From Membranipora membranacea (taxonomy: Eukaryota > Bryozoa > Gymnolaemata > Cheilostomatida > Membraniporidae), in contig OU612071.1 in assembly GCA_914767715.1 (NCBI GenBank), positions 16,924,948 through 16,988,947 of the forward strand: DNA of 64,000 nt, in the 5' to 3' direction. Under the pieces are notes generated by a model, which saw only the letters and a program-made list of their open reading frames with translations, was not told where the DNA came from and made no database searches. The position numbers and the translations under genes are program-made. Positions 35,401 to 47,400 of the stretch are shown here, one piece after another (within the stretch, counting starts at the first letter, position 1; each line of letters begins with the position of its first letter).

Positions 35401-38400
35401 GTGCTATTTATTTTTTGTCTGATTTATGCCATGAAAGCTTGAATTTAATTAAAAATTAAAAAACAGCCTACTTTCCCCATAAATCTCCATCATACATCAA
35501 TAAAAATCACAAAGCTTCAGCGGGTTGGGTGGTAGTGGCTTGGGTGGCCGAGTGGCTAGTGTGCTCGATCACAGCGCAAGTGGCCCAGGTTCAGTTCTCG
35601 GTTGAGACCAAAAAGAGCAATGGGGTGAATGTGTATAATAATATATTTTTACATATACCACAATTATAACATGTTTGTTGAGTGAGAGGCCCGAGTTCAA
35701 ATCCCCGTGAAAACAGATTTTTTTTTATAATATCATCTTTTTCACTACTTGGTGGTTTATACAACAATAATAACATGTTTGTTGCACGGGAGGCCCAAGT
35801 TCAAATCCCGGTGAAAACAGATTTTTTTACATAACTATCATCTCTTTCACTACTTGTTGGTTTATACCACAATTATAACATGTTTGTTGCGCGGGAGGCC
35901 CGAGTTCAAGTCCCGTTGAAAACTGTTTTTTATACATATCATCTCTTTCACTACTTGGTGGTTTATACCACAATTATAACATGATTGTTGCGCGAGAGGC
36001 CCGAGTCCAAATCCCGGTGAAGACAGATTTATTTTTACATATTATCTCTTTCACTACTTGGTGGTTTATACCACAATTATAACATGTTTGTTGCGCGGGA
36101 GGCCTGAGTTCAAATCCCGGTGAAGACAGATTTTTTTTACATATCATCTTTTTCACTACTTGGTAGTTTATACCACAATTATAACATGTTTGTTCCGCTA
36201 TATTCTATGGCTGCACTCACTGAAGATAATTGAGGGGGGAGTTCTGCCACCTAATAGGTCAACGATACTCAGGTTGTCTTCCTCATAGGTTGCATGGAAA
36301 GGACAGCCATTTTAGTTTGCACTTGTAATGACATTGCCAATTGGCCATCCATTGTAAACACAATCATCCATTAAAAACCTCTGGCAATGATAGGATGTGA
36401 CAGACGGCTAAAAAACCAAGGGTAGGGGTTGGCAACGGTCTCAGACTACGTATAAAGATCAAAGAGCTGAATTTTTTCGAAATGTCATTTCTTGATGCAA
36501 TGACATTTCTCCTACTGGATAAGGATTGACACACTTCAAAATGACATAACAGAGGTAAGAAAGACTGTAGATTTGATATATCACAATGAAAAGAGCCTAT
36601 TAAATGGCGGTCACATCGTAATGATGTGCTAAAGATGGAAGGTAAATCCTGAATATCTGCTTTAAAAATTGACTTGATTTAAATTATGACTCAGTTTGTT
36701 GCTGTTGAATATTTGGGTCTAAAAACCCCTTCTGAATTCTTATAAGATCTTCATTGTTCCCTCTTGTAAATAAGATATGTTGTCACCGCCCGATTTTGCT
36801 TTCAATAGTAGCTTAAATGTGATATTTTATATTACTGAAAATTTCAATTTTAATCTTTTAAAAGCAATGTAACTGCCACCTGATGAATTAGTAAACACAA
36901 AAAGTGATGTTGAATATTTGTTCTACACATGTTTGTGCCTTGGATTTCACTCATTGCCTATGATTTAGGCTGATGTGGTTCTTTAATTCTGGCTTATGAT
37001 GACAACACCTCTTTTCCGCTTCACAATCTGAACTCTTGACTGCCATTACCCTCTTGTTAGCTGTGCTGTGACACTAGCTTGATGTTGTGTCACATATATG
37101 TGTTCCTATGCTATATATCACCCCGATTATCTGTATCTGAGATATAATACTGTTATTTTTGTGTCCTTTGGGCCTTCTACTGGGAAACATTCAGCTAAAC
37201 AACCTGCCTAGTCTACCTCTACAAAATACTCTAGTAGTCAATTTGCTACTAGCTAGGACTCTTTTCTTCTTTTATAGGACACTGGAATGATTCTTACAGC
37301 TACTACCTCTAGCTACTGGTGCAGCACATGACTTGTGTGTGCTTATCAAAGAAACAGAATTGTCTTGCCAAGACAATAGAATGTAGCAGGTATTTTTGAA
37401 GTACAATAATTATTCCTTGACAAAAGTATGGGCTACTAGTAGAGCTTCACACCAGGCAATTATGATAATGCAGCATTCGAAATCTGCAAAAGCCATGCAG
37501 CTCTATCTGCATCAGAGCTGTTGTAATGTCAATCAAGTTTAGCCTGGGCAGCCTAGCCTGCTCAGGCTAAGTCAGGTAATTATTTTTCTGTTGTACAGTA
37601 TTCACATGGCTTGGCAATATGGACACTTTTGGGAGTTGCAAGCTCTTTGACTGCAGAATTATGGGGAGGACAACTCCAAAGTGTTGAACAAGTTGTCAAT
37701 AAACAACCCAGTCTGATCTGGGAGGTCCAAACATCCTGGTCTGAGCAATTATTACATCTTGACCTGACTAATGTCAGAAGTCATTGATGATCAATAAGAC
37801 TGCTTTCAATATTATGTTTTATAGTGTAACAGAACAGGGATTTCAATGAAATTTCTATAGAACTGCTAGACACATCGAAGACCATCATTATTCATGCTAT
37901 TTATAAAATCATTAGATACCTAAAACCAAGAGTAACTCCTTACTGACTGCACTGACAAGTTGACCTAGTGGGTATTTTCCCTTTATTATTATTGGCTTCT
38001 GATTATGTGTCTCAGGGATGAGTGGACTAATTGCAGAGGTAGGAAGCTCATTGAGCTTGTACCACCAAGATAAGTACAACCGTTGCAGGGACAGAAAAAA
38101 AGAGGATATTTTAGTGACTGAGTGGTCCAAATGTATCCCTAGACTGTCGGTGACCTATTACTGTTTTGGACACAATTGTCAGATTTATGTCATCTGCTAT
38201 GCAGTTTGCATGAGAGAGAGACTCATCCACATTTAATTTGTTCAACATCTCATCTAGTTGCTAGGATTTTGTAAACAATGATTGATAGTCTGATTTCTTC
38301 TCATGATAGGGAAAAGATAACACCAGTAATGTTTGTCTGTATTGTTTTCTAGGACTATGTAGACCTAGTCTATTATTTCCGAAGTAATATCATAAAATAT

Positions 38401-41400
38401 CTATGACATTTAAAATACATTGAAACAGGACTAAGACAGTACTATAAGTCTCGTTGCCTACCCCTAAACTATGCCCTTGAAAAAACTAGCAGTTGATATG
38501 ACGTCATCGATTGGATTGCAACATGATTTTGGTATGTTTCCATACATTGTATATAGGCGATAGATAAAAGCGCATCTTTATGTTCTTGTCACGAAAATAA
38601 CAGATGTAATAACATACAAATTACAAGATACAAGTTAGCCATTTCAATAAATGACAACTAGTGGACAGCGTGCAGGGAAAACAACGTGCACTGTCACAAT
38701 TACCATTACAAAAAATGAATGTTCACAGATAACAGTGAACCAAGGTGTAAACTACAACGATTCATTAGTTGTACCTGATTTCATTAATGCTTGACCATTG
38801 TTTTTCTGGTGAATATACAAAGGGTCACTGTTTCTCTTTCAGTATTTCATTACCATTTCAGTTTTTGCACTAAATTCCTGCTTGATCCCATCTAGCCATC
38901 AGAAATTAAGTCCCTCATCGTAAACAGATGTGAGTGCCTTTGTGGATGATCATCATTAATTTACACAATTATTTTGGGCGGTTGCACTAGCGTTGATTCT
39001 ATATACTTATGTAGTCTATGTTCAATCCAGCACTTTTTATGTTCATTCCAGGGTTTTCGACTTTCATACCAGTCTACTTTCATTCCAGCTAATTTCAATC
39101 CCGTCGGCGTCCATTCCAGCCGACGGTCATTCCAATCCGCTGCGCACACCAGCATATGATATGATCAAATTCTAGGGTGCATGACCTGATATTCCCATTT
39201 GTATTTTTAATTGATCACAAATGAATTTTTTTGTTTCGCCAATTCTTGTTTAGAATTGGATGAAATTTTTAAATTATTGGTTTTCAATCAAATCGCTTTA
39301 TTCTTCTGAAGAGAAGACAAATACTATTCTGCGTTTAATCAATATTAAGTCACTAACAAGGAGTGAGTGAGTGAGTACGAGCTGAGAGCAGGAAGATCCA
39401 TTGCGAAATCCTCCGGTAAACCTGGCGAAGTGCACAAGGGCGCCTGGAAAACAGGGAGCACTGTGCGAATTTGAAACAATTTAAATAGAAATAGATCACA
39501 TTGTTGTTTTTTCTTTCTTCCTCTAAAATGTTACACCTCAGTATTGCAGGTAGTTGTCCCTTCTTTTTACAAGTGGAAACAACTCTAATGTTTCAAACTG
39601 TTGATATGGTAAAAGCAGGGAGGGTGGGATATACCTCTCCCACCCTCCCTGGTAAAAGCAGGAAGGGTCCCTGGTGAAAGCAAATATTTGTTGAAACTTT
39701 ATTATCCTTCATTGTCATCTCGGAAAGGATCCTGTGCGTAAATATACATAGAGGGGAAATTTCTTTACATTGTTTGGTGGTTGATTGATAAAAGCTTGTA
39801 AAACAGTAAAACAATCTTTACCGAAAGCTACTTGGCGGATAACATATGATGTAAGCTTAATTTTGTAGAGTGATATGGCCAATAACCGTAATATGATATT
39901 CTCTTCAGCTCGGGCAATGATTAAATGGCTCAAAACTTTTGAGAATTGGCATAGGCACCATTAATTTGTTTTGTCGAAAAAGAAGTTTATAACAAGGAGG
40001 CATTTTTGATGAAATCAACCACTTGGACTAACTTGTGCAATAAAAAACTCAAATCAAAATCAACCCGTTACTTATAAAATCGACTCACATCTCAATTTCC
40101 AAAGCTAAAACTTTCTCCAGTGTTGGCTGGATGTGAACATTGTTAACGTATTTGTGAATGTGAACAGCTTAGCTTGCAGAGAGGCTGCGAAGGAAAAACT
40201 GAGCGGTGAAAAATTTGTGTGGTGGGAAAACAGCACTGTGGTAAATTGTCCTGTTGGGAAAATTGTTTGGTGGGAAATTGTCCTGTTGGGAAAAATGTTT
40301 GGTGGGAAAACGGCCTGGTGGAGAATGGCTTGTTGAGCAAATGCCTGGGTGGAAAAATGGATTGCTGGGAAAACGTCCAGGTGGGAAACTAGATTGGTGG
40401 GAAAACATGCAGGTGGGAAAATGGCACAGTGGGAAATCAACCAGGTGGGATAATGGCTTGGTGGGAAAATGTCCAGGTGGGAAAACGGCAGAGTGGGATA
40501 ATGGAAGGTGGGAAAATGGCTTGGTGGGAAAATGACATTGGGAAAATGGGGTGGATTGGTTCAAAGCTATCTCACTGCTATACCATGTTGCTTTGCATAA
40601 CGCTTGCAAGCTTCAATCACTAAGGTCCCATGCTTCGATTTTGTGGTTCACTCCAATTTCGAATGGTGAGAATCCAGTGGAGGCATTGTGTGCAAGCGCT
40701 AACCATTCAGCCATGCCCCCAATTAGGAAATAGGTCGAATAAACACGGTATGGATATTCGCGTCCAAAAAGTCATTCGTCACAATCGAAATTTGATTTTA
40801 ATACCGTTTCCATGGGGCGATTACTCCCGAAATCCTTACAAAATCGACACATGGGAACATAGTGATTGAGTGAGCAGTGAGCTGATCTGACAATCAATTC
40901 ATTGTTGTGTGCATCCTACAAGAAGATTACATCAGGACTTCATCCTCAATACCACGGAGCAATAATGGGCAAACAGAATGGCCGCTGGAAAGAAAATGAA
41001 AAGTTTTACCGCCTCCCTCCCTATTTAGTGATATATCGCCTTTTCAATTTCTCAGGAACTACTTGTCTCATCTCAAAAATTCCTTCACTGACACGTTGCC
41101 AGTAGTCTGACTTATGTTTAATATCGCAATTTTTTTTCAAACCGCATGTTCGCAACTTGATTAATTGTACATTAACTAAAATACATTGAAAACATATAGG
41201 CAGCCATGGGCAAAATGATGCAGTAAATTATGTTATGCAAAAGCGTGATGAAAATCTAATCAGTATTACATGCAAATCACATTGTGTACAACAATGGATC
41301 ACCTTTTTTAGGTTATTGTTTAGCATGGAAAGAGAAATGTTTATGCTAATAACTTCCCTACTACTGAATTTATCATCAAACGCCACGATCAAAACCTCGG

Positions 41401-44400
41401 AAATACTCTCCAGTTTAATGGAAGCTAGTGTGTATCATATGTTGTTTAACCTATTTTCAGGTTTTTGGCTGGAAAAATGTGCATGTTTTGGACCAAATAA
41501 AGCTGTCTCAAGATCTCAAGATGTAAAGCCATAATCAACAATCGCTTCGATCAAAACCTAGACAATCCCCTGTTATTCATCATGCTGACAACAAATTTGA
41601 CTGACGTCTTTCTGAATTTCTGATTTTTGGCTGGAAAATTTTGACCTAAATAAGTTAAAATTTGGGTTATTATCTGATACAGTTGTGACAACAAGGATCT
41701 GTAAACTGTCAAGATTATTGATTCAAGTGACAGTACAAGACCAAAATGGTATAATGAATTGGAAATTCTAGTTTTTGCATTATTGGGGTTGCATGTAATG
41801 AGGGGTCAGAAATGGCCCTAACACCATTGCAAAAATCAGTTTCTCGAAGACAGGAGGCCTAAAATCATAAAGTTTCACCAAAATGTCACTCCTCCAGTTA
41901 GTGCCATGCCTCCTCTATATGGTGAAAGCATAAACTAATCAAATACCTCAAAAACAAGGCACAGACAGCACAATTTAAAAAGGGCACTTTTTGCCCAAAA
42001 AAGAACTTCCAGAGGTCACTGCAACTCAACGTAAAACATTTGGGAGGTTTAAACTGTGAAAATAAATATTAGACATGATCACCAATACAATATTAAAAAG
42101 TTTTAAAAAGCGATATATCACGTTAATTTATAATTTTTCACAAAAACTTGATTGTAATATCCAAACTAGATTGAAAAACATTCATAGGTTTTGTAGAACG
42201 GTGTTGTGACTGCAGATTCACTATGACAAGTATGACCAGCTTCTAATAGACAGACCAGTCTACTAAAAAAGGAGAGTATACTAGCTCAAACAGAATCCAA
42301 AGCTCTGTAAAACCATTCTAAGAATTTTTGACAATAGGCAAAAGCCGACCTGTTCAACTGTAATAAAATTGATTATTAATAATCAGTGTAAAATCCCATA
42401 AGCAGTAGCTCTCAACTGGTATGGGATTTTACATTGATTATTAATAATCAATTTATTACAGTGGAACAGGTCGGCTTTTGCCTAATAACACCTTGTCTAT
42501 TACATCTTTTTTCTCCCTATCCCTCTCTGGATCGCAGTTTTTCCATTTCTAGCAGTCATGACCGTGATAGTCGGCCATTTATTTTTTTCTTAATTGATGT
42601 TTGATGCCTTACAATCTCTTTATAATTTGTTGTAATTAAACCAAAATAAAATGTCTTGAAGGGAACAAACCATTTAGTTGTAAATTAAGTTGACGGAGGA
42701 AAAATAAAGATATTACTCATTAATTAAACTCCAATAATACACAAATGATAGATCAACTATAGCGCATGATGTAAGTAGAGTGGATAACATACCAATATCA
42801 ACATGGAATGCTCAGTAACTTAGTATACAGACATGCTCCCACCAATCTTTGGCCTGAATCCTAGACTATATAATTATCTCCCCAGCCTCAGTCATACCAT
42901 AATGCTCAATTCTTCGTAAATAAAGTATCTAGAATCCACAGGTAAATTAGTATGTAAACTCACCATTCAGGCACACTGAGTAGGTCATTGTTGGACAGAT
43001 CCAAGAACTCCAACTGCTTCACATCACTCAGTCTTTAAACAGAACATAACACAAATCAAATCAGCGGATGTGAGATTGCTATGGTAAAATTGAGGTATGG
43101 TGAAATAAAGGCCAAAATCTATCAGAAAATCAAAAATTTTGGCTTTTATTTCACCATGAGGCTTAAATGTGAGAGCAACTGTCGCAATCGCACTACCCCT
43201 GAATTGATAGCATTCAGAAGAGAGGTAATGGAATCTAGTTGTTTCCCAAACGTTCAGAAATTGGAGGCTGCCATCTTGCTAAAACAGGGTATCACAAATG
43301 TGTGATACATTACTTTCTCCATAACTGTGACTATTGATGCATAAAGATTATAATTATACATACAGATGGCTTGATGAAAATGTCACATACAGGAACTGAT
43401 ACTTAAGAAGAACAATTGCACACAGCTGGTCTCAACTGCTTCTATTAGACCATTTCCTTAAAATGTTCTGAGCATACTAGATTCTGTTTAAAATGAAATG
43501 ATTATGACAACATGGTAGAAAAAGCTTCATAGTTTTATTATTCACTTGCCAAATGGACCCTCAAAAACATTGTAAATGCTATTAAGAGTTCAGGAAAAAC
43601 TGCCTGAAAAGTTGCCACTGCCTTTAATAATCTTTTAAGGGTTATGGTGACAAGAGAATCGATTCCAGAGTGTATGAAGATAAACACTAAGAGCATGCAA
43701 TTGAAAGAGTTAACTGCATGGCGGCTGCGGCTCCATACTGAAGCTGAACAACTTGCAAATAAAAGAAAATTAAAACCTCCCAGTAAATGAATTCACAGTT
43801 CGCATAAGTTCTGCTTGATACTTACCGTGGAGAGATGATTTCCATATTGCAATTCATCAGCTTCAATGTCTGGAGCTGAGGCATTGCAGCAAATATATGA
43901 CCTTGTCTACAACATATCCAATTACAATCAAGTAATAACAGTCACTGAGTGTTTACCTGATTAGAAATATAAATTGAAACATATTTGATTCAGAGGCAAC
44001 ATTGAGATATTCAGATGCTTGATCTTATAGCTGTACCAAAACACAACAGACTCCTGTATCCGAGGACTGATGACAATGATGTACTGGATAAAAGTTATCA
44101 TCAGTCAAGACTTCATGTTAACCTCCCCGTGGTCAACACTGGTAAATGGAGATTTCCAGGCTAACAGCATTGATGATCTGCGTGATGATGACCCAGACAG
44201 AAATACATCCAGAGAAGCAACAATCTGCGAGAGCCTGATAGGCTTCAATTCCTGTTCCCATACACGGTCATTTATTGCGGCTACTGAACTACTGGGCTAG
44301 TCTTGGTCTATCCTGTCTATCAGTGTTAGAGAGGGTTGATTGGCAACTGACAAAATTTTTCTCAGCAAATCCAAATGAGCCACAAAATTCAGGAAGAAAA

Positions 44401-47400
44401 GAAACATATCGCTCTGGATAAAATACTATACCCAACTAAAATTTGTATCCTGCAATGCTAGAGTTATGCTCGATTGGCAGAATTGAGTGGAAAGACAGCA
44501 GGTAAATGTAGTGAATCTGGAGTGGCTTTGGCCATCAGGAACGAACTTGTAACCAAATTGATAAAAGAACCTAAGGCAGTCAGTGACAGCATGATGACGC
44601 TTAGTGTAACTACAGGAATGCACCCTGCAGTAGTGATAGGTATTGACCAAGTTATTACATTAAATATTGTGTTGATGAGCTATTGAGTGTAATACCAAAA
44701 GTGTAACAATTATTTCAAGGTAGATAATATTTCTTGGATGATCGAGGGGTAAAGTGTAACCAAACTAATCGCTCTTCACTAACAGTCCTAACTAGAGTAT
44801 ACACTGATATGTAATTATACCAGTGCAAACACTGGTTCATACACTAGTTTACCTGGGTGCCCAACCTTATGTTTTTGAGCCGCACCGGCTCATTTCTAGT
44901 TTCTGATCGGCTCATTTTGATATTTTGCAATTTCACGCACTTGCGGCGCGAATTTCAATGCATGTCGCGAATTACTAAGTGATCACAATTATACTGTAGG
45001 TAGGTAGATGCTGTAGATGCTTATTTCATTGATTGATGTTAATAATGGGATTGTTGATATCTGAACATATATATAGGGTATGCAACTCCACCCATGCTAA
45101 TCCCCAGCTTTTCCATTTTTACAACATCTTATTGGAGTGACAATGGCTGAGAAAGCAAGGAGTTTAATGATGGTTGGGTTGATAAGTATTTTGTCAGACA
45201 GGTGCAAGGAAAACCAGTTTGCTTGATAAGTAACAAGCCATGAAGATGATAAACTTCTTGAAGTCTCAATCTGGCCTGCACCACCGAAAGTTGATATCAT
45301 TTCTCCAGGAAATGGAGACTGAGTACGATTATTTGCTGACATACAACAGTGTCAGGTAAATATTCAATTACATGTAATTAACCATCCTGATCATTAGAAA
45401 TTGTAGCCGATTTACACTGCTTGTAATTATTAATAAAAATACTTATTGATATAAAATAATTCATGCAAGCTCAATAAATCTAACTCATAGTTAGCATGAA
45501 ATTATATGAATTCTCAGTAATTGTTGTTTTTTTTTTGGCACAGATGGCTCAGTAAGGGAAAATCTCTTCAGTGTATCTGATGTTTGAGGACTGAGGTATC
45601 GGAGCTTCTTCAGAGTCAAACTAGTGCCGATGCACACAGATACATCGAAATGCTAAACGACTCACAAAAGATGTGTGACATGGCATTCTTGGTAGACATA
45701 CTTGCAAAGCTGAATGATCTCAATCTATAACTGCGAGGTAATTTTAATTGAAATCCTTAGATGTGTGTCAATAAATCCATTGAAAATACTGCATACGGCT
45801 CCTTTTTTTCCCAAAAATAATCGCTCGCTCGCTGTTTACATTTTTAGGAAGAGACAAAGATATAGCTACAATGTGGGCAATGAACTAAACCTCCAGGAAG
45901 AACAACTCATAGTTAAGCTGGCTGCTGATTGACTAATGCCGAAAAATTGAAAAATGATGTGCATGCATAAATAATGGTCAGTTGAAATTAGAGAGTGATC
46001 AGTAAAAAATGAAATTGCAATCACTAGGAATAATTGTTTATGATGAAACATGGTTATGAAGGATAACAGGACTCATACCTTCAACTGCCTGTCCAACATT
46101 CCATGATTTAGAGTCAGATGACACATTCCTCAGCATATCTTGCTTGTATATGCTGATTTTAATGAGTTTTTCATCATTTTACAATCAAAATGTGAATGTT
46201 CAATGTATTTACCTGCAAGGTATATGTTCTTTGCAATATAGCCCATAGCCACATGTTTTTAGATTGATCAATTATGGGTTCTGTATAGAGATTCCAGGAT
46301 TTATAGAGTGAAAAATTAACATTTTGATGACTTTTCTCTGCATTATTTTTGAGGTTTAAGCATTGTATATCTGCAAAGGATGGCACCTCAACTGTCAATG
46401 AGCATCTTCTCTATAGTTCCATGTCTCAGTTTAGTGAAATAAACCATCAGTTATGAGAATATTTGGTGTCAACACCACGGCCATCAAGCCTCATCACTAA
46501 GCATATTCACAGAATTGCGGTTATTTTCTAGTGAGTCAGTGTATTCAGTGTAATCCACCCCTAATTGCTACAAAAGAACTTGGGCTATCATGGAGTTATG
46601 TTTCCAATTTAGTGTGTTTTTGAGAGGATAACTCTGAAACAACTGCACACACCTCAATTGGTCATGTGACTGCAGTTGTTCTTCCTGGAGGTTTAGTTCA
46701 TTGATGTGGGTTTCTGTAAAAGGTTTCCTGTACAAGCTCGATGTCTTTCATCATGATGTTATGAATGATATGGATCACTTTCCTACTCTGAAGGCATACT
46801 TAGACACACTTGACAACCCCGATACTGTGACAACTGCAGCTACATTTATATTATGATTACTGCCCCAGCTATGTCAAACTCATATGCGTGGAAAGAGCAG
46901 CTTTCTCAGTTTAAACCTGCAATAAGAGCACCTGATTTTGTCCTTGAGCTCTGTGATGTTTTGGCTGACACAGCCAGTACCTGAGATCTTGCTGAGAAGG
47001 GTATTGATTTCTGAACACGGCCAGTAGTAAGGGAAAATTGTTTAGTCAAATTGGTATGGGATTGTTAGTTTTGATTGGGGGTTCATATTTATGTGAGTCT
47101 TTGTTCTCCAAGTTGGCTTTCATTAAAAACAAATACAGATCCCAGATTACTGATGTACACATCAAACAGCTACTGATGGTGGCGTCAGCAGAAAATGCTC
47201 CAGACTTCGTGGGTATTATAGCCAAAAAAACAATGTCAGGCCCCCATTGATTTCTGACAGACTTTTGCTTTGTTACCTTCATATTATATCTGTAACAAGT
47301 TGACTTTCCCTTTACTCTTGACCATGAAAACTGTGAAGCAGTAATAAAACCTTCCATGGCTAAAACAATGATATTTTGTTCTGATAGCACACAAATGTGT

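Noticed and set aside
35640-36195. CRISPR or true tRNA gene cluster
   Set aside because: Units are continuous without unique spacers, and only the B-box half of a tRNA is present, with no cloverleaf.
37912-38236. 72-codon frames on both strands
   Set aside because: No domain, no dependable splice sites and mutual overlap; nothing to choose between them.
40105-40609. Long overlapping frames on both strands (up to 146 codons)
   Set aside because: They are generated by the GGTGGGAAAATG minisatellite; residues simply follow the repeat.
45097-45342. 81-codon minus-strand frame
   Set aside because: The plus strand of the same interval carries the recognisable hAT N-terminal sequence.
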